Source: a virus
Length of the DNA: 34,725 nucleotides
Strand: one strand, 5' to 3'
Virus record (IMG/VR): IMGVR_UViG_3300037193_000532
Location: 1 to 34,725 of that record
Shown here: piece after piece, positions 11,685 through 19,406 of the stretch
How positions within the stretch are numbered: the first letter of the stretch is position 1
Layout of the letters: each line of letters begins with the position of its first letter
Program-made: the position numbers and the translations under genes
Notes under the pieces: generated by a model
What the model saw: the letters and a program-made list of their open reading frames with translations, nothing else
Databases searched by the model: none
Told to the model about the DNA's origin: nothing

Positions 11685-13690
11685 GCATGATGGCTGATCT
11701 TGTGCAGCAACTCCTTCCTGTAGGAAATGGACCTGTTGCTCCACAGATTCCTCAGTTAATCGACCAGTTAACCGGCCGTGATAAGGACGCACTTCTCGAC
11801 AAAGTCGAGAAGTGGTTCAAACAATGCCGTGAAGATCGTTTACCGTTCGAACGTGAATGGTACCTCAACATGGCGTTCTATTTTGGTCGTCAGAATGTAA
11901 CCTGGGCGAACACTACGACCAGTGGGTTTGCTAAGCTCGTAGAGCCAAAGGCTCCGAGTTGGCGAACTCGAATGATCGTCAATCGAATCAAGCCAACGAT
12001 TCGAAAGGAAATGGCGAAGCTCCTACAGGAACGTCCTAGAGGTTTTGTTATTCCTTCCAGTTCAGATGATGCTGATCTTGCGGCGGCTCATGCTGGTGAC
12101 GCAATCCACGAACACGTTACTACTCAGGACATCAAGTTCGAGAAGGTTCTTTGGAACGCTATTTTCTGGATGGGTCTGACTGGTAACGGATTCATTAAGG
12201 ATTGGTGGGACGATCAAGCAATCGATGCTTCTGGTGTTCAGGGTAAGATTATGGCAGAGGCTGTTTCGCCCTTCCATATTCTAGTTCCAGACCTTGATCA
12301 GACAGAACTCGAAATGCAACCGTACGTTATCCACTCAGTGACCAAGAACCCTGAGTGGGTAAAAGACGTTTATGGTGTTGATGTAGATCCAGACACTCTT
12401 GGCAACGATTCAGGGATTGAAACCCAGTTCTACACAGCACTGGGCATCAAGACTGATAATGCTAGAAAGAAAGTCGTTGTCAAAGAATGCTGGATTAAAC
12501 CTTGCGGGGATTACCCGAAGGGGATGAAGATCACGTGGGCAAACAAGAAGCTTCTGGAAGTGAGAGAAGGTAATCCCTACGCTCATAATCAGTACCCGTT
12601 CACGAAGATCGATCACATTCCTACAGGCAGATTTTACTCTCAGTCCACGATTGTTGATCTGATTCCTATTCAGAGAGAATACAATCGTACCCGCTCGCAG
12701 ATCATCGAAGCAAAGAACAGAATGTCAAAGCCACAGCTTGTGGCTCCCGAAGGTTCTGTTAATCCTGCAAAGATTACTTCTGAGCCTGGCTTGATCATTT
12801 TCTATATGCCAGGAATGCAGCCTCCGCAACCGCTTCCATTACAGGCACTTCCGAGTTACGTTCTGCAAGAACTTGATCGTTCTATTATGGATATGAACGA
12901 TATCAGTTCTCAGCACGAAGTCTCTCGTGGACAAGTTCCGCCGAATGTTGAAGCTGCGACGGCTATTGCGTACCTGCAAGAACAAGATGATACTGTTCTT
13001 GCTCATACGTTGCACAGCATCGAACAGGCTGCTGAGAATCTCGGTCGCCATGTTCTTTCTCATGCTAATCAGTTCTGGGATGCTGAAAGAACGATTAGTG
13101 TAACTGGTCGTAACAACGTCTTTGAGTCGTTTGTTTTCTCTCAGGCTGATCTTAGAGGAAACACGGCTTACAAAGTTGTTCACGGTTCTTCGACACCGAG
13201 AAGTCGTGCTGCTAAGCAGGCATGGATCACTGAGTTAATGAAGCTTGGCTTCATTCCTCCCGATCGTGGCTTGCAATACCTTGAGATGGCTGAAACGTCG
13301 AAACTGTACGAAGAGATGCAGATCGATGTTCGTCATGCTCAACGTGAAAATCTCATGCTCAGCCAAGGTAAGACTGATGTTGTTGTTAACGATTTTGATA
13401 ATAACATTGCTCATCTTACTGAGCATTGGGCCTACATGAAGCGCCAAGAATTCGAACAGCTTCCTGATGAAACTAAGATGTTGTTCATGATGCATTGTGA
13501 AGAGCATAAAATGCAGCTCTCTGCGGAGATGGGTGTTTTCTTGCCGCCTCAGACTCCCTTCTTAAATGGCTTCGTTAAGCAAATGCTTGGACAGATTCCT
13601 CCCATCCCAGGCATGATGGGCGGCGGATCACCTGCTATGCCTGAGGAACAAACCGGTGGCGCAGAACAACAGACAGCTCCAACAGGTTGA
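11681..13690 (+). CDS. Portal protein
   Basis: A 669-residue protein, long but within the range of portals of P22-like phages. It begins with the helical KVEKWFKQCREDRLPFEREW segment and the NMAFYFGRQNVTW element typical of these portals. The middle contains the clip/stem-type segment PIQREYNRTRSQIIEAKNRM and the ISSQHEVSRGQVPPNVEAAT loop, and the C-terminus is Met/Pro/Gly-rich. It forms the dodecameric DNA gateway. Three dispersed-repeat copies lie inside (11716, 12021, 12619), one of them in a different reading frame from the other two. Confidence 0.9.
   Translation: MSMMADLVQQLLPVGNGPVAPQIPQLIDQLTGRDKDALLDKVEKWFKQCREDRLPFEREWYLNMAFYFGRQNVTWANTTTSGFAKLVEPKAPSWRTRMIVNRIKPTIRKEMAKLLQERPRGFVIPSSSDDADLAAAHAGDAIHEHVTTQDIKFEKVLWNAIFWMGLTGNGFIKDWWDDQAIDASGVQGKIMAEAVSPFHILVPDLDQTELEMQPYVIHSVTKNPEWVKDVYGVDVDPDTLGNDSGIETQFYTALGIKTDNARKKVVVKECWIKPCGDYPKGMKITWANKKLLEVREGNPYAHNQYPFTKIDHIPTGRFYSQSTIVDLIPIQREYNRTRSQIIEAKNRMSKPQLVAPEGSVNPAKITSEPGLIIFYMPGMQPPQPLPLQALPSYVLQELDRSIMDMNDISSQHEVSRGQVPPNVEAATAIAYLQEQDDTVLAHTLHSIEQAAENLGRHVLSHANQFWDAERTISVTGRNNVFESFVFSQADLRGNTAYKVVHGSSTPRSRAAKQAWITELMKLGFIPPDRGLQYLEMAETSKLYEEMQIDVRHAQRENLMLSQGKTDVVVNDFDNNIAHLTEHWAYMKRQEFEQLPDETKMLFMMHCEEHKMQLSAEMGVFLPPQTPFLNGFVKQMLGQIPPIPGMMGGGSPAMPEEQTGGAEQQTAPTG
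11716..11725 (+). repeat. Dispersed repeat copy 6 (exact, portal)
   Basis: Exact TCCTGTAGGA; codes Pro-Val-Gly in frame near the portal N-terminus. Confidence 0.75.
12021..12030 (-). repeat. Dispersed repeat copy 7 (exact, portal, other frame)
   Basis: Exact copy in reverse orientation. In the portal frame it is read CTC CTA CAG GAA (Leu-Leu-Gln-Glu), so it is not explained by a conserved peptide. A further CTAGGAC half-site lies next to it on the minus strand. Confidence 0.8.
12619..12628 (-). repeat. Dispersed repeat copy 8 (one mismatch at the outer base, portal)
   Basis: TCCTACAGGC keeps the full 8-bp core in reverse orientation; codes Pro-Thr-Gly. Confidence 0.65.
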
Positions 13691-13820
13691 CTTTAGAGAA
13701 GAGTCTCGTGGGAATCTGACTAATGCTGCGAGACGCAGGCTAGAACTTCTCAACAACCCTAACTTCGTCCAAAAAGAGAAAAAAGCCATTCAGCGTAGAC
13801 TGAGGAGAAACAGTGGCTAG
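13656..13820 (+). CDS. Small basic protein between portal and head genes, 54 aa
   Basis: GTG at 13656 with GAGGAA about eight nucleotides upstream; it overlaps the portal 3' end by 35 nt and the next gene by 8 nt. The protein MAQNNRQLQQVDFREESRGN continues into a very basic helical end (RRRLELLNNPN ... KEKKAIQRRLRRNSG). The coupling, ribosome-binding site and coherent helical charge pattern support coding. It could be a small DNA- or scaffold-binding protein. Its short length makes it easy to miss. Confidence 0.65.
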   Translation: MAQNNRQLQQVDFREESRGNLTNAARRRLELLNNPNFVQKEKKAIQRRLRRNSG

Positions 13821-14085
13821 ACGACAAATCGGTTCGATCAATACAGATTTCGTAGTCAAAGGTGGTGGCTCGGCAAACAAGCAGACAGGTGGAGCATCCG
13901 CTGGGGATGCTCCACATTATACTGATGTCGATATTCATGATATCGATGCCATGAGAACTGCTTTAGCTGCTTTTAATGGTACTCGCTACACTTCTGCTAG
14001 ACTCGCCGCCATGACTGTTAATGATATGACCTTTGCCTGTAGGAGAGAAGGTCTTCTTCAAGCAGTTGTTAATGCCGTCAAATAA
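13813..14085 (+). CDS. Hypothetical head-operon protein, 90 aa
   Basis: GTG at 13813 with GAGGAG upstream. N-terminal 35 residues are Gly/Ser/Ala-rich and flexible (VVKGGGSANKQTGGASAGDA), followed by a compact helical domain (DIDAMRTALAAFNGTRYTSA, then ARLAAMTVNDMTFACRREGLL). No family recognised. Position between portal and scaffold suggests a head-assembly accessory. The 14035 repeat copy sits at its C-terminus as Ala-Cys-Arg codons. Confidence 0.65.
   Translation: MARRQIGSINTDFVVKGGGSANKQTGGASAGDAPHYTDVDIHDIDAMRTALAAFNGTRYTSARLAAMTVNDMTFACRREGLLQAVVNAVK
14035..14044 (+). repeat. Dispersed repeat copy 9 (core, third reading frame)
   Basis: GCCTGTAGGA; read GCC TGT AGG A (Ala-Cys-Arg), a third translation frame of the same core. 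Confidence 0.7.
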
Positions 14086-14098
14086 CTAAAGGACCAAC

Positions 14099-14974
14099 AT
14101 GAGTGATATTAGCGGCCAGGGCCTGCAAGATGCCGGTACAGCCGATCAAGCTACTACTGATGCAAATGCTAGCCAGGGAACCGATCAAGGTTTACAGCAA
14201 CAGCAGCAACAGCAGCAATTTGATCACCCGTTTCTCCAGCAGGTTCCCGAAGAGCATCGTAGCATTTTAGCTCCGTATGTTCAGCGTTGGGATGCCAACG
14301 TTACTCGGAGAATGATGGAGCAGGCTCGTCAGTTTGAGCCTTACAAGAACCTCGGTGATATCGAGGAAGCACAGCGTGCTGTTCAGTTTCTTAATGCGTT
14401 TCGTCAGAATCCTCAGGAAATCTACAACCGCCTTAAGCAAGCTTTTGAACAGCAGCAGCAACAGCAAGCTCCGTTACAGCCTAACGGTTTTCAAAATGGC
14501 CAGGGACAGGGGCAGTATCAATACCCTGAGGACGTTGCACCGTTCTTTCAGCAGTTCGATCAGCGATTCGGACAGTTCGATCAGCGATTCAATCAGTTCC
14601 AGCAATCGACTACCCAAATTCTGGAAGCTCTCGCTAACCATGTAATGACTCAACAGCAGACCGCTCAGGAAGCCACTGAGGACGCTGCTCTTGATCGTTA
14701 TATTTCGGCTGCGAAAGTTGAATTTGGAGAGTTTGATGAGCGATATGTCTTAACTCAGATGTACGCTGGAATGTCGATCGAAGAAGCTGTTCAGGACTGG
14801 AAGTCACGAGTTCAGCAAGGTGTAAATCAAACTCGTGCTCCAAGTGCTGGTCCTACTCTCTCTGGAAGTGGCGGTGCGCCTCCGCAGGGACAGCAAGTGA
14901 CTGATTTGTCTCGTCAACAGACAAAGGCGCTTGTTGCATCTGTCTTAGAACAAGCCGCAAAAGCCGGAGGGTAA
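14099..14974 (+). CDS. Capsid scaffolding protein, Gln-rich
   Basis: A 291-residue protein directly upstream of the major capsid gene, where scaffolds are normally found. It has a polyglutamine run (residues about 33-40), long Gln-rich helices (FQNGQGQGQYQYPEDV; the tandem FDQRFGQFDQRFNQFQQ), and a helical C-terminus ending in LVASVLEQAAKAGG that could bind capsid. Scaffolds direct procapsid assembly and leave before or during packaging. The family is defined by composition and position rather than by motif, so the call relies on context. Confidence 0.82.
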   Translation: MSDISGQGLQDAGTADQATTDANASQGTDQGLQQQQQQQQFDHPFLQQVPEEHRSILAPYVQRWDANVTRRMMEQARQFEPYKNLGDIEEAQRAVQFLNAFRQNPQEIYNRLKQAFEQQQQQQAPLQPNGFQNGQGQGQYQYPEDVAPFFQQFDQRFGQFDQRFNQFQQSTTQILEALANHVMTQQQTAQEATEDAALDRYISAAKVEFGEFDERYVLTQMYAGMSIEEAVQDWKSRVQQGVNQTRAPSAGPTLSGSGGAPPQGQQVTDLSRQQTKALVASVLEQAAKAGG

Positions 14975-14975
14975 A

Positions 14976-16178
14976 GTGACCGCAAGTCTTACTACTGTTG
15001 CTGCTCTTCTCAAGGAGGTTTACGGGCCTCGTATTGAATCGCAGCAGCAAGAAGAAACCACTACCATTAAGCGGATCGAGAGAACGTCTGATGGCGTTAC
15101 GGATCGTGCTGGTGGTAAGTACGTGGACTTCCCGATTAAGGTCGGTAGAAACCACGGTATCTCTTACCGTCAAGAGTGGGAAGCGTTAGCTCCTGCTGGT
15201 AAGCAGAAGTACGATGAAGTCCATGTTCCGCTTTACTACGGGTACGCTCGTGTGAAGCTTTCTACGCAGATGCTTGAGTTAGCTTCGTCTAACTACCAGG
15301 CATTCGCTAATGCGTGGGATGAGGAAATGGACGGCATCAAGGATGATGTTGTTAAGGATTCGAACCGTATCGTTTACGGTAACGGAAATGGGCTTCTCGC
15401 TTCTGTTGCTGTTGATATGGGCGCTCCTGGCCTGACGTTTACCGTCGATGATATCAAGTGGCTTGAAGTTGATATGCCGGTTGATATTCTCGTTATTGCT
15501 ACTGGTGCTGCTCTCGCTACTTCTCGCAACATTACGGCGATTAACGAAAGCACCAAGGCAGTTACGATTGACGGTGCTAACATCACCGCTACTAACCCTG
15601 AGCACGGTCTTTTCCGTCCTGGTAACTTTGCCGCTGGTACGCAGAGAGAACCTACCGGTTGGGGTAAGATCATTTCGGCTACAGGTTCGCTCCACGGAGT
15701 TGATCCTGCTACTCAGCCGAAGTGGGCTTCGCAAGTTACCACTGGCGTTGGCGCTCTTTCCGAAGGCGTCATGATCGAGCTTATGGACAAGATTCGTACG
15801 AAGGGCGGAAAGCCTTCCGTTATCTTCACGAGTCTTGCGGTTCGACGTGAATACTTCTACTTGCTGCAACAGCAGAGAAGATTCAACGATCCGAAGAAGT
15901 TCGAAGGCGGCTTAGTTGGCCTTGCGTTCAATTATGGAGCTAGAGAAATCCCGGTCGTTGAAGAAGTCGACCACCCCGAAGGCGAAATGACTTTCGTCTC
16001 CGAAGACAAGATGAAGGTCTACCGTACTCAGAAGTGGCACTGGTCTGATGAAGACGGTAATACCTTCAAGTGGGTTTCTGGATACGATGGTTGGGAAGCC
16101 TACATGCGTCAGTATTGGGAAATTGGTACCAGCAACCGTAACCACCACGGTAAGCTGACTGGTATCACTACCACGTAA
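14976..16178 (+). CDS. Major capsid protein (HK97-fold)
   Basis: A 400-residue protein starting at GTG 14976 behind GGAGGG, immediately after the scaffold. Its N-terminal arm (LTTVAALLKEVYGPRIESQQ), the DFPIKVGRNHGISYRQEWEA segment, the internal helix and the C-terminal beta regions (GAREIPVVEEVDHPEGEMTF) match the layout of P22/HK97-fold capsids in podoviruses. It assembles the icosahedral shell. Codon use is rich in GCT/GTT/AAG with higher GC than neighbours, consistent with strong expression. Confidence 0.88.
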   Translation: MTASLTTVAALLKEVYGPRIESQQQEETTTIKRIERTSDGVTDRAGGKYVDFPIKVGRNHGISYRQEWEALAPAGKQKYDEVHVPLYYGYARVKLSTQMLELASSNYQAFANAWDEEMDGIKDDVVKDSNRIVYGNGNGLLASVAVDMGAPGLTFTVDDIKWLEVDMPVDILVIATGAALATSRNITAINESTKAVTIDGANITATNPEHGLFRPGNFAAGTQREPTGWGKIISATGSLHGVDPATQPKWASQVTTGVGALSEGVMIELMDKIRTKGGKPSVIFTSLAVRREYFYLLQQQRRFNDPKKFEGGLVGLAFNYGAREIPVVEEVDHPEGEMTFVSEDKMKVYRTQKWHWSDEDGNTFKWVSGYDGWEAYMRQYWEIGTSNRNHHGKLTGITTT

Positions 16179-16190
16179 TAAGGAGTTAGA

Positions 16191-16649
16191 GTGTCCCCTG
16201 GTTCTCGACTTGTGAATATTGATGGGTATGTCGTCGAAGAAGACCTGCTTGGTGTGATTGGAGAAATTCAATCACGTTGGCCGGAACTCAAAGTACAATA
16301 CCTTGACCCTTCACATTTCGCAGAACCAGGGGAAGCTCCTTGGCGAGTTGTGGAAGCCTGTAAAGACGGTGTTGACCGTCTCGTTTGTCAGGTGTGGGAA
16401 CTTGATAAACGAGTTATCGACCGAATTGCTGCGGCCGATATGTATGATCCAAGTTACTTGAAGAACTTGGAGACACAGAACATTCTCGCCAAGATGGACT
16501 CTGAGAGACGTTTCCGAGAGGAAATGGATTTGGCTGATGACATTACGAAACACGTCATCAAGTCGAACAAAGGACGCTATTCGTTTCCTGCCGCTGATGG
16601 CGGGGTTGTTCTTGCAGATGATACTGCACCTAGCAGAAGGATTAAATAA
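16191..16649 (+). CDS. Hypothetical head protein (connector-region), 152 aa
   Basis: GTG at 16191 with AAGGAG five nucleotides upstream. A mostly helical protein beginning MSPGSRLVNIDGYVVEEDLL, then RWPELKVQYLDPSHFAEPGE. The pattern resembles small phage proteins that follow the capsid gene and are often annotated as head accessory or minor structural proteins. It has a charged middle helix with several tandem acids and a flexible tail. Overlaps the next ATG by 1 nt. Function inferred from position. Confidence 0.6.
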   Translation: MSPGSRLVNIDGYVVEEDLLGVIGEIQSRWPELKVQYLDPSHFAEPGEAPWRVVEACKDGVDRLVCQVWELDKRVIDRIAAADMYDPSYLKNLETQNILAKMDSERRFREEMDLADDITKHVIKSNKGRYSFPAADGGVVLADDTAPSRRIK

Positions 16650-17185
16650 TGCCCGTCGCCGCTGGTGATGTCCGGTTAAAATACAGCACCAAAGTCGGCG
16701 CAGCGGGTAATGCTAACGCTGGCAACGCTGCTGGCTCATTAGGCAAGTATATCTCAACGACTGAGATTACTTCTGCTGTTGCAAACAACTTATTTGATGA
16801 CGTTAGCGCATCAGAAAATGCTGCCAGCGATGTCGAATACCGTTGTTTCTTTCTCCATAACGCTCATGCCACATCTACATTTGAAAACGTGAAGATGTGG
16901 ATTCAATCAGAGGTTGCTGGTGGAACATCATTTGCCATTGGTGTTGATCCCGCCGCTGCTTCTGCTATTGGTGCTGCTCCTGCTCAAGCTGCGGAAGTTG
17001 CTAATGAAAATGTGGCTCCTGTAGGAGTAGTGTTTTCATCTCCTGTTGATCAGACTTCTGGAATCAACATCGGTAATATTCCTCCTGGGCAGTGTCGAGC
17101 AGTCTGGGTTCGTAGAACTGCTGCAAATACTGTTGCTGTTTCTGGCGATGGTGGTACTTTCCGAGTTTTTGGTGAAAGTGTCTAA
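16649..17185 (+). CDS. Virion structural protein, beta-sandwich type, 178 aa
   Basis: The sequence alternates beta-strand and Ala/Gly loops. The element SDVEYRCFFLHNAHATSTFE resembles a segment I know from small virion proteins of many podoviruses and lambdoids; it is followed by NIGNIPPGQCRAVWVRR, a second typical strand. It may decorate the capsid or form part of the tail apparatus. The repeat copy at 17017 encodes Pro-Val-Gly here. The stop overlaps the next start (TAATG). Confidence 0.65.
   Translation: MPVAAGDVRLKYSTKVGAAGNANAGNAAGSLGKYISTTEITSAVANNLFDDVSASENAASDVEYRCFFLHNAHATSTFENVKMWIQSEVAGGTSFAIGVDPAAASAIGAAPAQAAEVANENVAPVGVVFSSPVDQTSGINIGNIPPGQCRAVWVRRTAANTVAVSGDGGTFRVFGESV
17017..17026 (+). 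repeat. Dispersed repeat copy 10 (exact)
   Basis: Exact TCCTGTAGGA followed by GTAGTG, a partial extra half-site; Pro-Val-Gly in frame. Confidence 0.75.
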
Positions 17186-18402
17186 TGCCTTCTTTAACCC
17201 TTGTATCAAATGATCACGGCCAACAAGGTGCTACTTGGGCTGTATCAAATGGTACATCATATATTTTAGTTGCTGCCGGAGATGACACTGTAGTTTTTAA
17301 TAACACTGCATCATCTGCTGTACTAACTTTAACTAAAATTGATGAAGCATCATTTAACGGCCTCAAAATGGCTGTATATGCAGGTATTGCTACAGGAACT
17401 GGTAGTTTTCTACATACCTTTACCAGTAGCCCTGGTGCTTCTATTGGGAATATTGTCTATTCTCTTTCTGGTGGAAGAGGGAGTAATCCCTTATTAAGTG
17501 CAGCATATAGTGTTTTTCAAGGACATACTCCTGTAGCAAGTGGTGTTACAGATGGTATTGAATTAACTCCTCCACATGCATCTGGTAGATTTGTACGTTT
17601 TATATATGCTAAATGTACTGGAGGGGCTGGATCTCAGCCTGACCCTGCTACTCCAGCAGGGTACGGAACTATTAGTTCTACTTCTGGAACTAATGGTGCC
17701 GGATCAGCGTATAGAATGGATGCTATTCAACAGACAGCTGATAATGCTAGTACAACGCCTGTTGAACTTGATCCTACATGGAACGCATTTTCTGGGACTT
17801 CTCCCACAGCAATTGAAATGCTTATGTGGATCTCCGGTGGTAACGTTGGACCCAATACTCCCACTGCATTTTCAAAAACTGGATCAAATAATGATACAAC
17901 CCCTAACTTTCAGTGCGACGTAGATGATATTGACTTCAACTTTTCTGAACAAGTTCGAGGTCGGTTTGTAATTGAAACAGCTGCTGGTGCTGCTGTTGGA
18001 AATGTAACATCAGCCTTTAGAGCTTCTCCCGGTACTGTTACTGCTGAGTATGGAACTGGACTGGCAGTGGGAAACTATCGAGCAAGAGCAGAAGCTCTTG
18101 ACGATGATGGCTTTTCTAGTGCAGCTACAGGAAACATTCTTTTCTCTGTAACATCTCAAATTACAAAAGATCTGGCTGTATCTTTTGATGTGTTTCAAAC
18201 AACCCAAGTCACTAAAGATTTACAGGTAATTCACGAAACTATTGGTGCGGTTGAAAAAGATCTGTCGGTCTTGTTTAATGTGTACACCAGTATTGAAAAG
18301 GACTTAGAAGTTCTTTACTACGTGAAGTCAGCGTGGCATGATGTTGAAAACCCTGATCCAGACACCGTTTGGACTCCAATTATCCCACCTGTTTACTCTT
18401 AA
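17185..18402 (+). CDS. Structural protein with Ig-like domain and KDL repeat tail, 405 aa
   Basis: Residues 1-200 form a beta-rich domain with an SGG-type strand set. An Ig-like domain follows (about residues 233-328, SKTGSNNDTTPNFQCDVDDI at its start). The C-terminus has four imperfect repeats of about 14-16 residues with K-D-L-x-V (TKDLAVSFDV, TKDLQVIHET, EKDLSVLFNV, EKDLEVLYYV). Similar repeats occur in actinophage virion proteins. Base composition is AT-richer than in neighbouring genes, suggesting separate acquisition. Probably a capsid or tail surface protein, possibly host-binding. Confidence 0.65.
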   Translation: MPSLTLVSNDHGQQGATWAVSNGTSYILVAAGDDTVVFNNTASSAVLTLTKIDEASFNGLKMAVYAGIATGTGSFLHTFTSSPGASIGNIVYSLSGGRGSNPLLSAAYSVFQGHTPVASGVTDGIELTPPHASGRFVRFIYAKCTGGAGSQPDPATPAGYGTISSTSGTNGAGSAYRMDAIQQTADNASTTPVELDPTWNAFSGTSPTAIEMLMWISGGNVGPNTPTAFSKTGSNNDTTPNFQCDVDDIDFNFSEQVRGRFVIETAAGAAVGNVTSAFRASPGTVTAEYGTGLAVGNYRARAEALDDDGFSSAATGNILFSVTSQITKDLAVSFDVFQTTQVTKDLQVIHETIGAVEKDLSVLFNVYTSIEKDLEVLYYVKSAWHDVENPDPDTVWTPIIPPVYS

Positions 18403-18411
18403 GGAGATAAA

Positions 18412-18783
18412 ATGAATGCTCCCGATCCGTATGGTGGAATGGGTGCTAGAAATTTAAGAATTCCAATGAGTGTTACTGGTGGACAAGGTGCTGTTGTTCC
18501 ATCTGGTCTTCCTGGTCCTTCTCCTACTGCTGCGCCGCCTGTTCCCGCTGATGCGGGATTTGGTGCTCCTGCTCCCGGAATCTCTGGCGTTACTCCTGGT
18601 GCCGTTGAAAGACGTCTTGGTGGTTTAGCTTCAATTCCTCCTACTGCTCAGGCTTCTCCTGCTGCCGGTATGGGTCCGACTATGCAAGCTCAGCAGCAGC
18701 TTGGGAATACTGTTGGAACTGATCCTAGTGCACTTAGTGACCCGATCATGATGATTCGTCAACTCTTAGGCCAGATGCGATGA
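18412..18783 (+). CDS. Pro/Gly/Ala-rich structural accessory protein, 123 aa
   Basis: ATG at 18412 with AAGGAG upstream. Low-complexity composition (SGLPGPSPTAAPPVPADAGF), apart from a helical end (DPIMMIRQLLGQMR). It overlaps the next ATG by 4 nt (ATGA). Such disordered proteins beside connector genes may be internal virion or assembly factors. No domain can be assigned. Confidence 0.6.
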   Translation: MNAPDPYGGMGARNLRIPMSVTGGQGAVVPSGLPGPSPTAAPPVPADAGFGAPAPGISGVTPGAVERRLGGLASIPPTAQASPAAGMGPTMQAQQQLGNTVGTDPSALSDPIMMIRQLLGQMR

Positions 18784-19406
18784 ACACAGGCCAAATGATT
18801 GAGACAGTTCAGAAGCTCTTTGGTGACACTTCTGAGGCACAAATTGATAGGCCTTTTATTCTGTCTCAGTTAAACCTTGGCCAAATTGAGGTTGCAAGAC
18901 AGACAAAGGTTCTAGCAGCTAGAGCAGAAGCTGCTTTAGCGGCTGGAGTTGACTCATACGATGTTCCAGACGATTTCATTCAAATCGAGTCAGTCAAGGT
19001 AGATGGAGTAGTTGTTACTCCTATTCCTAGATCAACTCTAGATTTGTTTGATCCAGCAAGAGATGCAATTGGATCAGGAACTCCTTTTAGTTACCATGTA
19101 AGAGGAAGAACCATCTTCCTGTTTCCAAAGCCATCAAGTTCAGTGACAAATGCTCTTGATATCTGGTATATCAAGAAACCATCTGAGCTAGTAACAGATG
19201 ATGACGTGTGCAATCTCCCTGAAACGATGCACAACGCTGTCATCTTGTTCGCACTCGAAAAATGTAAGGTGCTTGATGAAGAATTTGCTCAAGCACAAGT
19301 GATTAGAGCTGATTTCAACAATCAGCTTGTTGCAGCTAAGGATGAAGCGTACGACACAAATGCAGAGTCGTATCCTTCTGTTCGTCTTCTCCCTGAGGAC
19401 TATTGA
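18780..19406 (+). CDS. Head-tail adaptor (P22 gp4-like connector)
   Basis: A 208-residue protein with the features of podovirus tail adaptor proteins: an N-terminal helical bundle (MIETVQKLFGDTSEAQIDRP, LSQLNLGQIEVARQTKVLAA), then beta strands (SYDVPDDFIQIESVKVDGVV; TIFLFPKP), and a C-terminal helical arm. These proteins bind the portal and seal it after packaging. It sits next to the tail stabiliser gene, the standard order. The stop overlaps the next start (TGATG). Confidence 0.75.
   Translation: MNTGQMIETVQKLFGDTSEAQIDRPFILSQLNLGQIEVARQTKVLAARAEAALAAGVDSYDVPDDFIQIESVKVDGVVVTPIPRSTLDLFDPARDAIGSGTPFSYHVRGRTIFLFPKPSSSVTNALDIWYIKKPSELVTDDDVCNLPETMHNAVILFALEKCKVLDEEFAQAQVIRADFNNQLVAAKDEAYDTNAESYPSVRLLPEDY

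Noticed and set aside
14190-14220. CAG/CAA tract as a microsatellite or phase-variable repeat
   Set aside because: The run is a mixture of CAG and CAA codons within a Gln-rich scaffold, not a pure repeat prone to slippage.
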